The translations under genes were made by a program, and so were the position numbers. The notes under the pieces were generated by a model that searched no databases, was not told the DNA's origin, and was given only the letters and a program-made list of their open reading frames with translations. 64,000 nt of DNA. Origin: Cognatitamlana sp035818475. GTDB taxonomy: Bacteria; Bacteroidota; Bacteroidia; Flavobacteriales; Flavobacteriaceae. Of the stretch, positions 35,242 through 43,285 are shown one piece after another. Location: positions 2,728,001 to 2,792,000 of the forward strand of contig NZ_JAYMGV010000001.1 of NCBI RefSeq assembly GCF_035818475.1. The letters are read 5' to 3'. Numbering within the stretch: the first letter of the stretch is position 1; each line of letters begins with the position of its first letter.

Positions 35242-35414
35242 TGGATAATCCGTTTAAGCAAATAAACCAACCGCTTAAAGAAGTTCCAAAGGAGCTTAAG
35301 GCAAAGGTAATGGGAGACATAGCTACGGCTAAGCTGTTAATGGATTTAGCAACTCTGTTCTCAGTTGATATGGCTCAAATTGTTGAACAAACCATTAAGA
35401 AAAGAAAAGAATAA
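35241..35414 (+). CDS. 57-aa protein coupled to the sigma factor
   Basis: Begins at the ATG overlapping the sigma stop (TAATG) and ends with TAA at 35412-35414. The protein (opening MDNPFKQINQPLKEVPKEL, ending TIKKRKE) has a central hydrophobic helix (AKLLMDLATLFSVDMAQIVEQ) and is otherwise charged. No domain recognised; it could be a small anti-sigma factor or a membrane-associated regulator. Overlap with the sigma gene and spacing of 24 bases to the channel gene argue that it is translated. Confidence 0.7.
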   Translation: MDNPFKQINQPLKEVPKELKAKVMGDIATAKLLMDLATLFSVDMAQIVEQTIKKRKE

Positions 35415-35438
35415 CCCAAACTTAAATAATAAATCAAT

Positions 35439-36266
35439 ATGGAAAAAATATCTGCATGGAATGAAGGTATTATGCATTCGTTGAAAACTATGACAGAAGA
35501 GGTCGGTCAAGTCATTCCTAACATACTTGGGGCTATTGCCATAATTATTATTGGTTGGTTGCTAGCTAAGCTCATTGTTGGAATAGTTAGAAAAGCATTA
35601 AAACTGGCTAAGGCTGATAAGATAGATGATAAAATAAATGACATCGAATTATTTGGTAGCAAAAAGCTAAGTTTTAATGTTATTACCATTACTACAAAGT
35701 TTGTGAAATGGATCATATATATCATGATCTTGATTATTGTTACTGATATTTTGAACTTAACCATAGTATCTGAAGAAATTAAAAACTTTCTTGGTTACTT
35801 ACCTAAGCTGTTTTCGGCATTGATCATATTTACAGTTGGATTATTATTAGCCAACTTTATAAAGAAAACCATTAAATCATTTTTTGAATCTATGGATTTA
35901 TCGGGTTCAAAACTGATAAGTCAAATTGTTTTTTTATTGCTAGTGGTTTTTATTTCAATTACGGCATTAAATCAAGCAGGTGTAGATACGGCAATTATTA
36001 CCAATAATATTACATTAATATTAGCAGGTCTTTTATTAGCATTTGCCTTGGCTTTTGGACTGGGAGCCCAAAAAGTAGTAGGGGATTTACTGAAAGCATT
36101 TTATGCAAGAAAGACTTATGAAATTGGACAAAAAATAGAATTTGGAGATATAAATGGAGAGGTGGAATCAATAAATCACATCACAGTTACGTTAAAGACT
36201 AAGCAAGGCAAGTTAATTGTGCCTATAAAAGATATTGTAGAGAGCCATGTAAGTATACGGGATTAA
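35439..36266 (+). CDS. mechanosensitive-channel-like (MscS family) membrane protein
   Basis: A 275-aa protein with about five hydrophobic segments (near 25-48, 85-108, 122-143, 165-182 and 190-212). The MscS-type pore/beta-domain region follows (LLAFALAFGLGAQKVVGDLL, YEIGQKIEFGDINGEVESINHITVTLK). It ends shortly after the beta domain, so the C-terminal alpha/beta cage of MscS is absent. It probably releases solutes under osmotic stress, but gating should differ. Third gene of the sigma cluster. Confidence 0.9.
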   Translation: MEKISAWNEGIMHSLKTMTEEVGQVIPNILGAIAIIIIGWLLAKLIVGIVRKALKLAKADKIDDKINDIELFGSKKLSFNVITITTKFVKWIIYIMILIIVTDILNLTIVSEEIKNFLGYLPKLFSALIIFTVGLLLANFIKKTIKSFFESMDLSGSKLISQIVFLLLVVFISITALNQAGVDTAIITNNITLILAGLLLAFALAFGLGAQKVVGDLLKAFYARKTYEIGQKIEFGDINGEVESINHITVTLKTKQGKLIVPIKDIVESHVSIRD

Positions 36267-36326
36267 CTTTAAGTTAGGGTTAAAATTTGGTTGGTTACTT
36301 TTCTGTATACTGAAACTCTTTACGGG

Positions 36327-36358
36327 TCCCTTTTCATTCATTTGAAAGGGGATTTTTT
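36327..36358 (+). terminator. terminator after the MscS-like gene
   Basis: TCCCTTTTCA (36327-36336) pairs with TGAAAGGGGA (36343-36352), one G-T pair, followed by six T residues. The T-run overlaps the stop of the convergent response regulator gene. Confidence 0.75.
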
Positions 36359-37073
36359 AGTACTTTTCAAGTACCTGAAGTACATCTTTTTTATAACTTC
36401 TACTAATGGTTAAAGAAGTATTGTTAATCGTAATTTCTTCATTGGTAAAAGACGATATGTCTTTTAAAGAAATGATATAAGACCTGTGAATTCTCAGAAA
36501 ATTATGCTTAGGTAATTTAGCTTCAATAGCGCTAATGGTTTCTCTGGTTACAATAGTTTTATCGGTTAAGTGGATTTTAATATAATCACTGTAACTTTCA
36601 ATATAGATGATAGATTCAAAATCAATTTTTATCATCCGCCTATCGGCACGAACAAACATAAAATCGTTATGGGGTAACTCTTTAGTTTTGGATAAATTAT
36701 CATCAGCATAGATATCAAAATAGTTGTTTACAGCCTTAAGTAATCTTTCAAATGAAATGGGTTTTAGTAAATAATCTACGGCTTGTAATTCAAAACCTTC
36801 AATAGCAAAATCTCTATATGCCGTGGTAAAAATTATTTTTACATTTTTATTAATGGATTTGGCAAAAGAGATTCCTGAAATCTCAGGCATATTAATGTCA
36901 AGAAAAACCAAATCTATTACCTGTTCCCTTAAATAACTAAAAGCCTCAATGGCATTGCTGCAACTGGATACAATTTTAATGTTAGGAATTTTTGATAAAT
37001 GTGTAGCAATTACCTCCCTGGCCATAGATTCATCATCAACAATCATACAGAAAATATCCTTTCTTTGTTCCAT
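36357..37073 (-). CDS. LytTR-type response regulator
   Basis: A 238-aa protein with an N-terminal receiver domain (Asp13, Asp14, phosphoacceptor Asp59 in DLVFLDINMP, switch Thr in FTTAYRD, Lys in LLKPISFE). The C-terminal LytTR DNA-binding domain carries SIIYIESYSDYIKIH and RIHRSYIISL. Follows the histidine kinase after three bases and is its likely partner. Confidence 0.95.
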   Translation of the reverse strand: MEQRKDIFCMIVDDESMAREVIATHLSKIPNIKIVSSCSNAIEAFSYLREQVIDLVFLDINMPEISGISFAKSINKNVKIIFTTAYRDFAIEGFELQAVDYLLKPISFERLLKAVNNYFDIYADDNLSKTKELPHNDFMFVRADRRMIKIDFESIIYIESYSDYIKIHLTDKTIVTRETISAIEAKLPKHNFLRIHRSYIISLKDISSFTNEEITINNTSLTISRSYKKDVLQVLEKY

Positions 37074-37076
37074 ACT

Positions 37077-38126
37077 TTATTTAGTGTCAAGTTTTAAATT
37101 TACTCTGAACAGACCCTCATCATTTTGAATAGCCAAAGAATAATCATCTTTATATAGCAAATCTAATCGTTTTTTTATATTGTCTAAACCAATGCCATTA
37201 GTAGTTAATTCTGTATGTTTGCTTGTATTCTCAATTAGAAAAAGGATACTGTTGCCTTTGCAAAAAAGCTTGATGTTAATATGTAATGTACCTTGTTTCA
37301 AATGACCATGTTTAAAGCTGTTTTCTATAAAGGGCAGTAATAGCATGGGGGCAATTTGGGCATCGTTTGATATGTCTTTAATCAAAAAATTAATATTTAG
37401 TGTTTTATTAAAACGCATTTTCTCTAATTCAATATAGTCATTAAGATGATTGATCTCATCGCTTAACAGGACAAAAGGTTTATCAACCTGATACAATAAA
37501 TAATCTAATAAATTAGATAGTTTTAGTATCATTTCCGGTGTTTCATCAGCTTTTTTTAAGGCAAACCCATACATGGTATTTAAAGTATTAAATAAAAAGT
37601 GTGGATGAATCTGCATTTTTAAATAATTCAACTCTTGTTCTTTTAGTTTTAGTTGAGTTTCTAAAATCTTTGTTTCCAGTTTTTTGGTTTCTTCTGAGTG
37701 TTTTAAGTTAAGTTTCAGTAGTTTAAAGCTACTTACTATAATAACTACTATGTATACGGCAATGGCAACAAATAATAGACTTTTGCTAATGGGCGCCATA
37801 TTTGAATATTGAAAGTTTGATAGGTAAACAAGTCCAAAAAATACAGAAATTACAATGAGATAAGCAGAAATAATTAAGGCATAAAAACTATATACGCCAA
37901 AGAAGAAGTAGCGCTTTTTAATCAGGTAATCTGGTATGAGTTTATAAATAAAAACATAGGTAGTGGCAATGGTTATAGGCATTAAGAACAATGAAAAAGA
38001 CAATACATAACTAAAGTCCTTGCTGTCAAACCCAAAAAAATAGGTGTAAAACAGAAGTACTGCACACCAAAATAAGGTATGTAGTATCAATTGTATTATC
38101 TTTTTTAAAAAAAATGCTTTAAGCAT
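37077..38126 (-). CDS. LytS/YehU-type sensor histidine kinase
   Basis: A 349-aa membrane kinase with four hydrophobic segments in the first 160 residues and a coiled linker (about 165-190). The His_kinase region has MQIHPHFLFNTLNTMYGFAL, with the phospho-accepting His, and the ATPase part has PMLLLPFIENSFKHG and GIGLDNIKKRL. The start at 38126 is preferred because the 30 codons upstream look non-coding. Signal unknown. Confidence 0.93.
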   Translation of the reverse strand: MLKAFFLKKIIQLILHTLFWCAVLLFYTYFFGFDSKDFSYVLSFSLFLMPITIATTYVFIYKLIPDYLIKKRYFFFGVYSFYALIISAYLIVISVFFGLVYLSNFQYSNMAPISKSLLFVAIAVYIVVIIVSSFKLLKLNLKHSEETKKLETKILETQLKLKEQELNYLKMQIHPHFLFNTLNTMYGFALKKADETPEMILKLSNLLDYLLYQVDKPFVLLSDEINHLNDYIELEKMRFNKTLNINFLIKDISNDAQIAPMLLLPFIENSFKHGHLKQGTLHINIKLFCKGNSILFLIENTSKHTELTTNGIGLDNIKKRLDLLYKDDYSLAIQNDEGLFRVNLKLDTK

Positions 38127-38237
38127 GAGTTGTAGATTGTAATACAATATTAATATATTTTTTGTGGCATAATGGGTTTTGTAGATGAATGACAGATTTA
38201 GCCATGGTTTTAACATGATGTTATTTTAATTGCTAAA

Positions 38238-38264
38238 TTGGTCATCCATCGCATTTTAATTTTG
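38238..38264 (+). promoter_or_regulatory. promoter candidate for the ExbB-like gene
   Basis: TAATTTTG (38257-38264) matches TAnnTTTG, and TTG (38238-38240) lies 16 bases upstream, close to the expected 17-23. The gene starts 52 bases downstream. Confidence 0.45.
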
Positions 38265-38316
38265 ATAGAACAAAAGCAAGCTAAGTTTGTGTTAAGTTTA
38301 ATCAAAACCATTAGTT

Positions 38317-38709
38317 ATGTATATGTTAATTATTTTATTATCAAACCCGTTTATTGACCGTTTTATTGAAGGAGGCCCGCTGTTTATGTCGCTTATATTA
38401 ATATGCTTCTTGCTAGCTTTCTTTTTTTTAATATCAGGATTTATTAGCCTTAAAAAAGATTTGGCAAAATCTAAAAAGATGACCGGTTTGGCATCAGACG
38501 TTAGTGTATTAGGATTGGTTATAGGGCTTTTAGGCTCAATAATAGGAATGATAACGGCCTTTGATGCCATTGAAAGTGTGGGAGGGATGTCACAAGGGGT
38601 AATTGCCGGAGGACTTAAAGTTTCATTTTTAACTACAGTCTTTGGTAGTGTTACTTTTATTTTGCCCAGAATTGGTATTATTATTTTGAAGGCGTTGCAG
38701 AAAGTATAA
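38317..38709 (+). CDS. short MotA/TolQ/ExbB-like membrane protein
   Basis: A 130-aa protein with three hydrophobic segments (about 22-45, 60-80 and 100-125). The core carries the ExbB-type LGLVIGLLGSIIGMITAFDAIESVGGMSQGVIAGGLKVSFLTTVFG stretch in order (positions about 65-112). It lacks the long cytoplasmic loop of standard ExbB (over 220 aa), and no ExbD/TolR gene is nearby. Energising of an envelope system is suggested by the family only. Confidence 0.8.
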   Translation: MYMLIILLSNPFIDRFIEGGPLFMSLILICFLLAFFFLISGFISLKKDLAKSKKMTGLASDVSVLGLVIGLLGSIIGMITAFDAIESVGGMSQGVIAGGLKVSFLTTVFGSVTFILPRIGIIILKALQKV

Positions 38710-38732
38710 TCAGTATTAAAGAGTTTCAAGAT

Positions 38733-38767
38733 AAAAGCTCCTTCTTATTGATTTAAAAAGGAGTTTT
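38733..38767. terminator. hairpin between convergent ExbB-like and helicase genes
   Basis: AAAAGCTCCTT (38733-38743) pairs with AAGGAGTTTT (38758-38767) with one bulge. A- and T-runs at the ends permit action on both strands. Confidence 0.6.
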
Positions 38768-38822
38768 AACTTATAAGTAATTATTCCGAATTAGTTTTTA
38801 TTTCTTAAGCAATTATATAAAA

Positions 38823-40175
38823 CTATTTCTTTTTATTCCGTTTGTTATAATTTTTATCACCTCTGGTTTTTGGCTTTTTATATTTGGCAGCCATTTTAAA
38901 TTTGTACGAACCCCCTAAGTTTTCCTTTTTGTTTTTGGCTATCTTTTCATGAAAAGCGGGCCCCGGAGCATCTATATCACGTCTTTTGGTTGGATTGTTA
39001 TGCTCTTTTATTTGCGGACGCTCTTCTTCTATGAGTTCTGTAGATATTTCAATATGATCAGGTAATTCCAACACCGGGATGTCCATTTTCATCAAATGTT
39101 CAATATTGGTAATGGATTCTTGTTCTTTTTCTGTTGAAAAAACAAGCGCTTCTCCTTTACGTTCTGCACGTCCCGTTCTACCAATTCGATGCATATAGTT
39201 TTCAGGATATTCTGGCGTATCAAAATTAATAACATGAGACACATTGTCAATGTCTAAACCGCGTGCCATAACATCTGTAGCAATTAAAATACGATTGTGT
39301 CCTTCTTTGAACTGTTCTATACTCCGTAACCTGTAATTCTGTGTTTTATTAGAATGAATAACACATAACTCTTCTTTAAAAAGGATGTCTAATTGCTCGA
39401 ATAACCGATCAGCCATTCTTTTATAAGCCACAAAAATCAGTACTTTATTAAAACGCTCTTCATCTTGAAGTAATGCTGTTAGTAGGTTTACTTTGGTGTA
39501 AAAGTTGGGAACATTATATCTGTTTTGTTTAATATTATCAAGGGGCGTACCTGAAACGGCTATAGAAACACGTTCAGGGTTTTTAAAGAAGTCGTAGATC
39601 AACAGATCAACATCTTGTGTCATAGTAGCCGAAAACATAATGCTTTGTCTGCGTTCCGGAAGAATATCAAAGATGTTTATCAACTGATGTCTAAACCCTA
39701 AATCCAACATGATATCAACCTCGTCAATAACCAGTTTCTGAATAGACTTAAGTTGTAAAACCCGGCTCATGGCCAGATCATATAAACGTCCGGGCGTAGC
39801 CACTAAAATATCCAGGCCTTGGGCAACGGCTTGCTTTTGGGTATTAATATTAGTACCGCCATAAACACCTAAAACACGATTGTTTATGTATTTTGATAGC
39901 TTTTCAATTTCCTCAACCACTTGTACAACCAATTCTCTTGTAGGTACTAAAACCAAAACCCTGGGGTTCTCCTGTTTAGAGAATTTTAGGTTTTTGAGAA
40001 TGGGTAGCATATAAGCAAAAGTTTTTCCTGTACCCGTTTGTGCTATACCTATCACATCTCTACCGGAAGCTACAACATTAAAAGCATGTTCTTGTATAGG
40101 AGTAGGGCTAGAAAAACCTAAATCATCTAAAGCATTATAAAGCGGGGTGTTTAAATTTAAATCTTGAAAAGTCAC
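38823..40175 (-). CDS. DEAD-box RNA helicase, RhlE type
   Basis: A 450-aa helicase with P-loop AQTGTGKT (45-52), PTRELV, motif II read as DEVD (VIDEVDIMLDLGF), SAT, and motif VI HRIGRTGRAERKG. The basic tail (KPKTRGDKNYNKRNKKK) is typical for RNA binding. The Ala-to-Val change in the DEAD box keeps the catalytic Asp and Glu. It probably acts in ribosome assembly or mRNA decay. Confidence 0.95.
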   Translation of the reverse strand: MTFQDLNLNTPLYNALDDLGFSSPTPIQEHAFNVVASGRDVIGIAQTGTGKTFAYMLPILKNLKFSKQENPRVLVLVPTRELVVQVVEEIEKLSKYINNRVLGVYGGTNINTQKQAVAQGLDILVATPGRLYDLAMSRVLQLKSIQKLVIDEVDIMLDLGFRHQLINIFDILPERRQSIMFSATMTQDVDLLIYDFFKNPERVSIAVSGTPLDNIKQNRYNVPNFYTKVNLLTALLQDEERFNKVLIFVAYKRMADRLFEQLDILFKEELCVIHSNKTQNYRLRSIEQFKEGHNRILIATDVMARGLDIDNVSHVINFDTPEYPENYMHRIGRTGRAERKGEALVFSTEKEQESITNIEHLMKMDIPVLELPDHIEISTELIEEERPQIKEHNNPTKRRDIDAPGPAFHEKIAKNKKENLGGSYKFKMAAKYKKPKTRGDKNYNKRNKKK

Positions 40176-40212
40176 AGTATGCTATTTAACAGGCAAAGTT
40201 AAGCTTATTATT

Positions 40213-41103
40213 TTACAGTAAATGAGTATTATTTATTTCTATGCTGTAGCTTGCATTAAACGTATTACCTGACCCTAATTCTATGATGCCTTCTTTGGTA
40301 GTAAAGTCTTGGTTGGTCTCTTCATGATCAGTGGTACCTAACCAGGGCTCAATACAAACATAATCTCCATTAGGCTTGGCCCAAATCCCTAAATAGTTAA
40401 AGTCGTTATACTCAACCGATAGAATTTCACCATGTGTAGAACTCTTAAGAGAAACGCGTCTTGATTTTAAGTCTTTAAAAATAAGCGCATCATCATTGAA
40501 TAGATCATGACTAAGAGGGAGTAAATTAGTATTATTCAAGGTAGGTTTGGTTCTAGAAGAGAGGAGGTCATTTTCCATATTAATAAGGTGTGTTTTAGAA
40601 TTTTCAACAGATTCAAATTCTAAAACGTAGTCATTATAGCTTTCATCATTATAGACAGGACACTTAAAAGCCGGATGTCCACCCAGTGAAAAATAAAGCG
40701 GCTTATTATCTATATTATTAACCGTATGTGTAATCTCAATTTTGTTATCAATAAGTTTATATGAGATCAGAAATTCAAACTTAAAAGGATAAATTTTTAG
40801 TAGGTTTTTGTTGTACTTCAACTTAAAAACCAAGCTATCAGAGGTTTTTTTATCAAGTTCAATAGCGTCATTATGTCTTATAAATCCATGCTTGGGAAGC
40901 TTATAAGTTTCATTGTCAAAAATATAGCTTCCTGCTTTTAACACTCCAATTATAGGAAACAAATTAGGCGCATAACTCCCCCATATTTCAGGGTTGGCAT
41001 CCCACATAAAATCTAAATTATTCTTAACACTCTGTATTTTACACAGTTCGACACCAATTTTTGTAACGGCAATTTCTAGCTTATCATTTTTTAAGGAGTA
41101 CAT
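40213..41103 (-). CDS. aldose 1-epimerase family protein (YeaD/LACX-like)
   Basis: A 296-aa galactose mutarotase-like beta-sandwich protein. Conserved marks are MWDANPEIWGSYAPNLFPIIG, LPKHGFIRH, SLGGHPAFKCPV and CIEPWLG, the pattern of hexose phosphate mutarotase-like proteins close to LacX rather than GalM. It probably converts sugar anomers. The ATG at 41103 is chosen over a TTG two codons upstream. Confidence 0.92.
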   Translation of the reverse strand: MYSLKNDKLEIAVTKIGVELCKIQSVKNNLDFMWDANPEIWGSYAPNLFPIIGVLKAGSYIFDNETYKLPKHGFIRHNDAIELDKKTSDSLVFKLKYNKNLLKIYPFKFEFLISYKLIDNKIEITHTVNNIDNKPLYFSLGGHPAFKCPVYNDESYNDYVLEFESVENSKTHLINMENDLLSSRTKPTLNNTNLLPLSHDLFNDDALIFKDLKSRRVSLKSSTHGEILSVEYNDFNYLGIWAKPNGDYVCIEPWLGTTDHEETNQDFTTKEGIIELGSGNTFNASYSIEINNTHLL

Positions 41104-41158
41104 GGGCAATTGTATTTAAACTTATTTGCAAAAATCATAATTTTTTAAGTATTCTAAC

Positions 41159-41166
41159 TAACTTTG
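41159..41166 (+). promoter_or_regulatory. -7 promoter box before pabB
   Basis: TAACTTTG matches TAnnTTTG and ends 17 bases before the TTG start of the gene. No -33 TTG is present at the usual distance. Confidence 0.4.
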
Positions 41167-41183
41167 CCCCTTATTATTTTCTA

Positions 41184-42473
41184 TTGAGAGCAAGATATAT
41201 TCATAGTTTAAAAGATATTACAAAGTTTAAAAATCAACTACTCATTTGGGGACAACAGTTTGATGATGTGGTTTGGTTAGACTCTAATAACTATGAACAA
41301 AAATATTCCAGTTATGATGCCGTTTTGGCCGTTGATGCTTTTACCGGCATCCAAACTGATTTTAATAAAGGTTTTGAAAAGCTAAAGGAATACCAAATAC
41401 ATACTAAAGATTGGATTTTTGGTTATTTAACTTACGACTTAAAAAACGATGTAGAGAATTTAGAATCAAATAATTTTGATGGGCTAGGATTTCCGGATTT
41501 ATATTTTTTTCAGCCAAAAAAATTGTTTTTGTTTAAACGAGATCAAGTAGAAATTTGGTATTTAAATTGTGTTGAAGATGAATTGAAATACGATCTGAAT
41601 GAGATTGAGCAAATCAACAGATCAAATGAACAATTACAAAATGATATTAAAATTAAACTGCGCATTCATAAGGATGAATATTTTGAAAAAGTAAATCAGA
41701 TGTTGGCCCATATTCATAGAGGTGATATTTATGAAGCTAATTTTTGCCAGGAGTTTTATGCTGAAAATACTGAAATTAATCCATTAGAAACATACCAAAA
41801 ACTAAATAGTATATCCAAACCTCCCTTTGCATCATTTATTAAATTACAGGATAAATATGTGCTGAGTGCTTCTCCTGAACGTTATATAAAGAAACAGGAG
41901 CATGCTATAATTTCTCAACCTATAAAAGGGACAGCAAAACGTTCGGTAAATCCAGAAGAAGATGAACTGTTAAAATCAAATTTGTTTAATGATAAAAAAG
42001 AACGTAGCGAGAATATTATGATTGTAGACTTGGTACGCAATGATTTGTCTAAAACAGCTTTGAAAGGCAGTGTTCAGGTTGAAGAATTATGTAGAGTTTA
42101 TACGTTTGATCAGGTACACCAAATGATCTCTACGGTGACTTCAAAAATTGAAGATCGTACACACCCCGTAGATGTTATAAAAAGCACATTCCCAATGGGA
42201 AGTATGACAGGTGCTCCTAAAATTTCAGCAATGAAAATTATTGAGGACCTGGAAGAGACCAAAAGAGGAGTGTATTCCGGAGCCATTGGCTATTTTTCGC
42301 CATCAGGTGATTTTGATTTCAACGTGGTTATTAGAAGTATACTCTATAACCACGTTAAAAAATATGTGTCCTATTCTGTAGGTGGGGCCATTACTGCAAA
42401 AAGTGATCCGCTTCAGGAATACGAAGAATGCTTAGTAAAAGCCAAAGCTATGAGAACAGTTTTGGAAAGCTAG
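41184..42473 (+). CDS. pabB: aminodeoxychorismate synthase component I (chorismate-binding enzyme)
   Basis: A 429-aa chorismate-utilising enzyme. The catalytic region shows SASPERYIKKQEHAIISQPI, PIKGTAKR with the PabB-type lysine, IMIVDLVRNDLSK, STFPMGSMTGAPKISAMKIIE and the GAIGYFSPSGDFDFN stretch. It makes the 4-amino-4-deoxychorismate needed for folate, which fits folE being in the same window. Anthranilate synthase I is the alternative. TTG start; overlaps the convergent unknown gene by four bases. Confidence 0.87.
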   Translation: MRARYIHSLKDITKFKNQLLIWGQQFDDVVWLDSNNYEQKYSSYDAVLAVDAFTGIQTDFNKGFEKLKEYQIHTKDWIFGYLTYDLKNDVENLESNNFDGLGFPDLYFFQPKKLFLFKRDQVEIWYLNCVEDELKYDLNEIEQINRSNEQLQNDIKIKLRIHKDEYFEKVNQMLAHIHRGDIYEANFCQEFYAENTEINPLETYQKLNSISKPPFASFIKLQDKYVLSASPERYIKKQEHAIISQPIKGTAKRSVNPEEDELLKSNLFNDKKERSENIMIVDLVRNDLSKTALKGSVQVEELCRVYTFDQVHQMISTVTSKIEDRTHPVDVIKSTFPMGSMTGAPKISAMKIIEDLEETKRGVYSGAIGYFSPSGDFDFNVVIRSILYNHVKKYVSYSVGGAITAKSDPLQEYEECLVKAKAMRTVLES

Positions 42474-43162
42474 TTTAAATGTGTTCTAAAGGTTTTTATA
42501 ACCAAATTCAGAATACGCTTAACACGTTTTGGCTCTATAGATTTAACTTCTGCAATTTCCTGAAAAGATAACCGTCCAAAGACGAGCAAATCCACAATAT
42601 CGGAAACTTTTATAGGTAGCCATGAATAGAATTTACCTAAAAAGAGATTATGTTTGGTAGTTAGATGATTTTCAACTTCAAAAGTATTTATCGAGGAAGT
42701 GTTTTTATCGTCATATAAAAACAAATGCCAGTGTTTGCTATCTTGTTTATATGAGATATCATCCAATTCATCATTCATAATCAGGTCTAATCCTTCATCA
42801 ACGGTAAAGTGTTCTTCCAAACCGTCTAGCTCTTCTTCCAGTATGACATTAGTGCTAAATGTGTTTTTATGAAAAGCTTCTTGTTTGAAGAGATTATCTA
42901 AATCAGCATCAACAATCTGAAAAAGTTTAATTTTGATCTCTTGATTTTTAGCGTCCAGATTAATACCATATTCATAAAAAGTGGCTACGGCATCATCAAT
43001 AAAATCATTAGAACAATACATGTTTTTTGGAATTATGCCTGTAACCTCTGCAATGTATAGTCTATGCTTTACATAAGCTTGTAAATGTTGTGTTGTAGAC
43101 ACTACTTTTTTATCAAAAGTAATTTGAGTAGCCTTATCGTTTAATTGTTTTATAGTACACAT
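42470..43162 (-). CDS. protein of unknown function with C-terminal HTH
   Basis: A 230-aa soluble acidic protein. The last roughly 50 residues (VSDIVDLLVFGRLSFQEIAEVKSIEPKRVKRILNL) resemble a sigma region 4 or LuxR-type helix-turn-helix, and the first part has a sigma-like helical look (YVKHRLYIAEVTGIIPKNMY) but no recognised region 2 motif. The middle is rich in Glu and Asp. It could be a divergent sigma factor or a transcriptional regulator. Divergent from tilS. Confidence 0.7.
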   Translation of the reverse strand: MCTIKQLNDKATQITFDKKVVSTTQHLQAYVKHRLYIAEVTGIIPKNMYCSNDFIDDAVATFYEYGINLDAKNQEIKIKLFQIVDADLDNLFKQEAFHKNTFSTNVILEEELDGLEEHFTVDEGLDLIMNDELDDISYKQDSKHWHLFLYDDKNTSSINTFEVENHLTTKHNLFLGKFYSWLPIKVSDIVDLLVFGRLSFQEIAEVKSIEPKRVKRILNLVIKTFRTHLN

Positions 43163-43272
43163 AGCGCTTAGTATTAAATTAATACTATAAAATTAATAAA
43201 TCTGTAATCCTGGCGTATGACAATTGTCATGGGCTATTATTTGTAATATGTGTATTTATATAGGCAAAGTTG

Positions 43273-43280
43273 TATCTTTG
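43273..43280 (+). promoter_or_regulatory. -7 promoter box immediately before tilS
   Basis: TATCTTTG matches TAnnTTTG and ends only five bases before the ATG at 43286. It lies within the alternative GTG-initiated frame at 43250, which supports the 43286 start and a nearly leaderless message. Confidence 0.4.
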
Positions 43281-43285
43281 AAGAC

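Noticed and set aside
38127..38216. 30-codon upstream extension of the sensor kinase
   Set aside because: The added residues do not look like part of the kinase and the ATG at 38126 leads directly into the first membrane segment.
43250..43285. GTG start 12 codons earlier for tilS
   Set aside because: The -7 box lies within the added codons and family N-termini start at MLNHFKN, so ATG 43286 is used.
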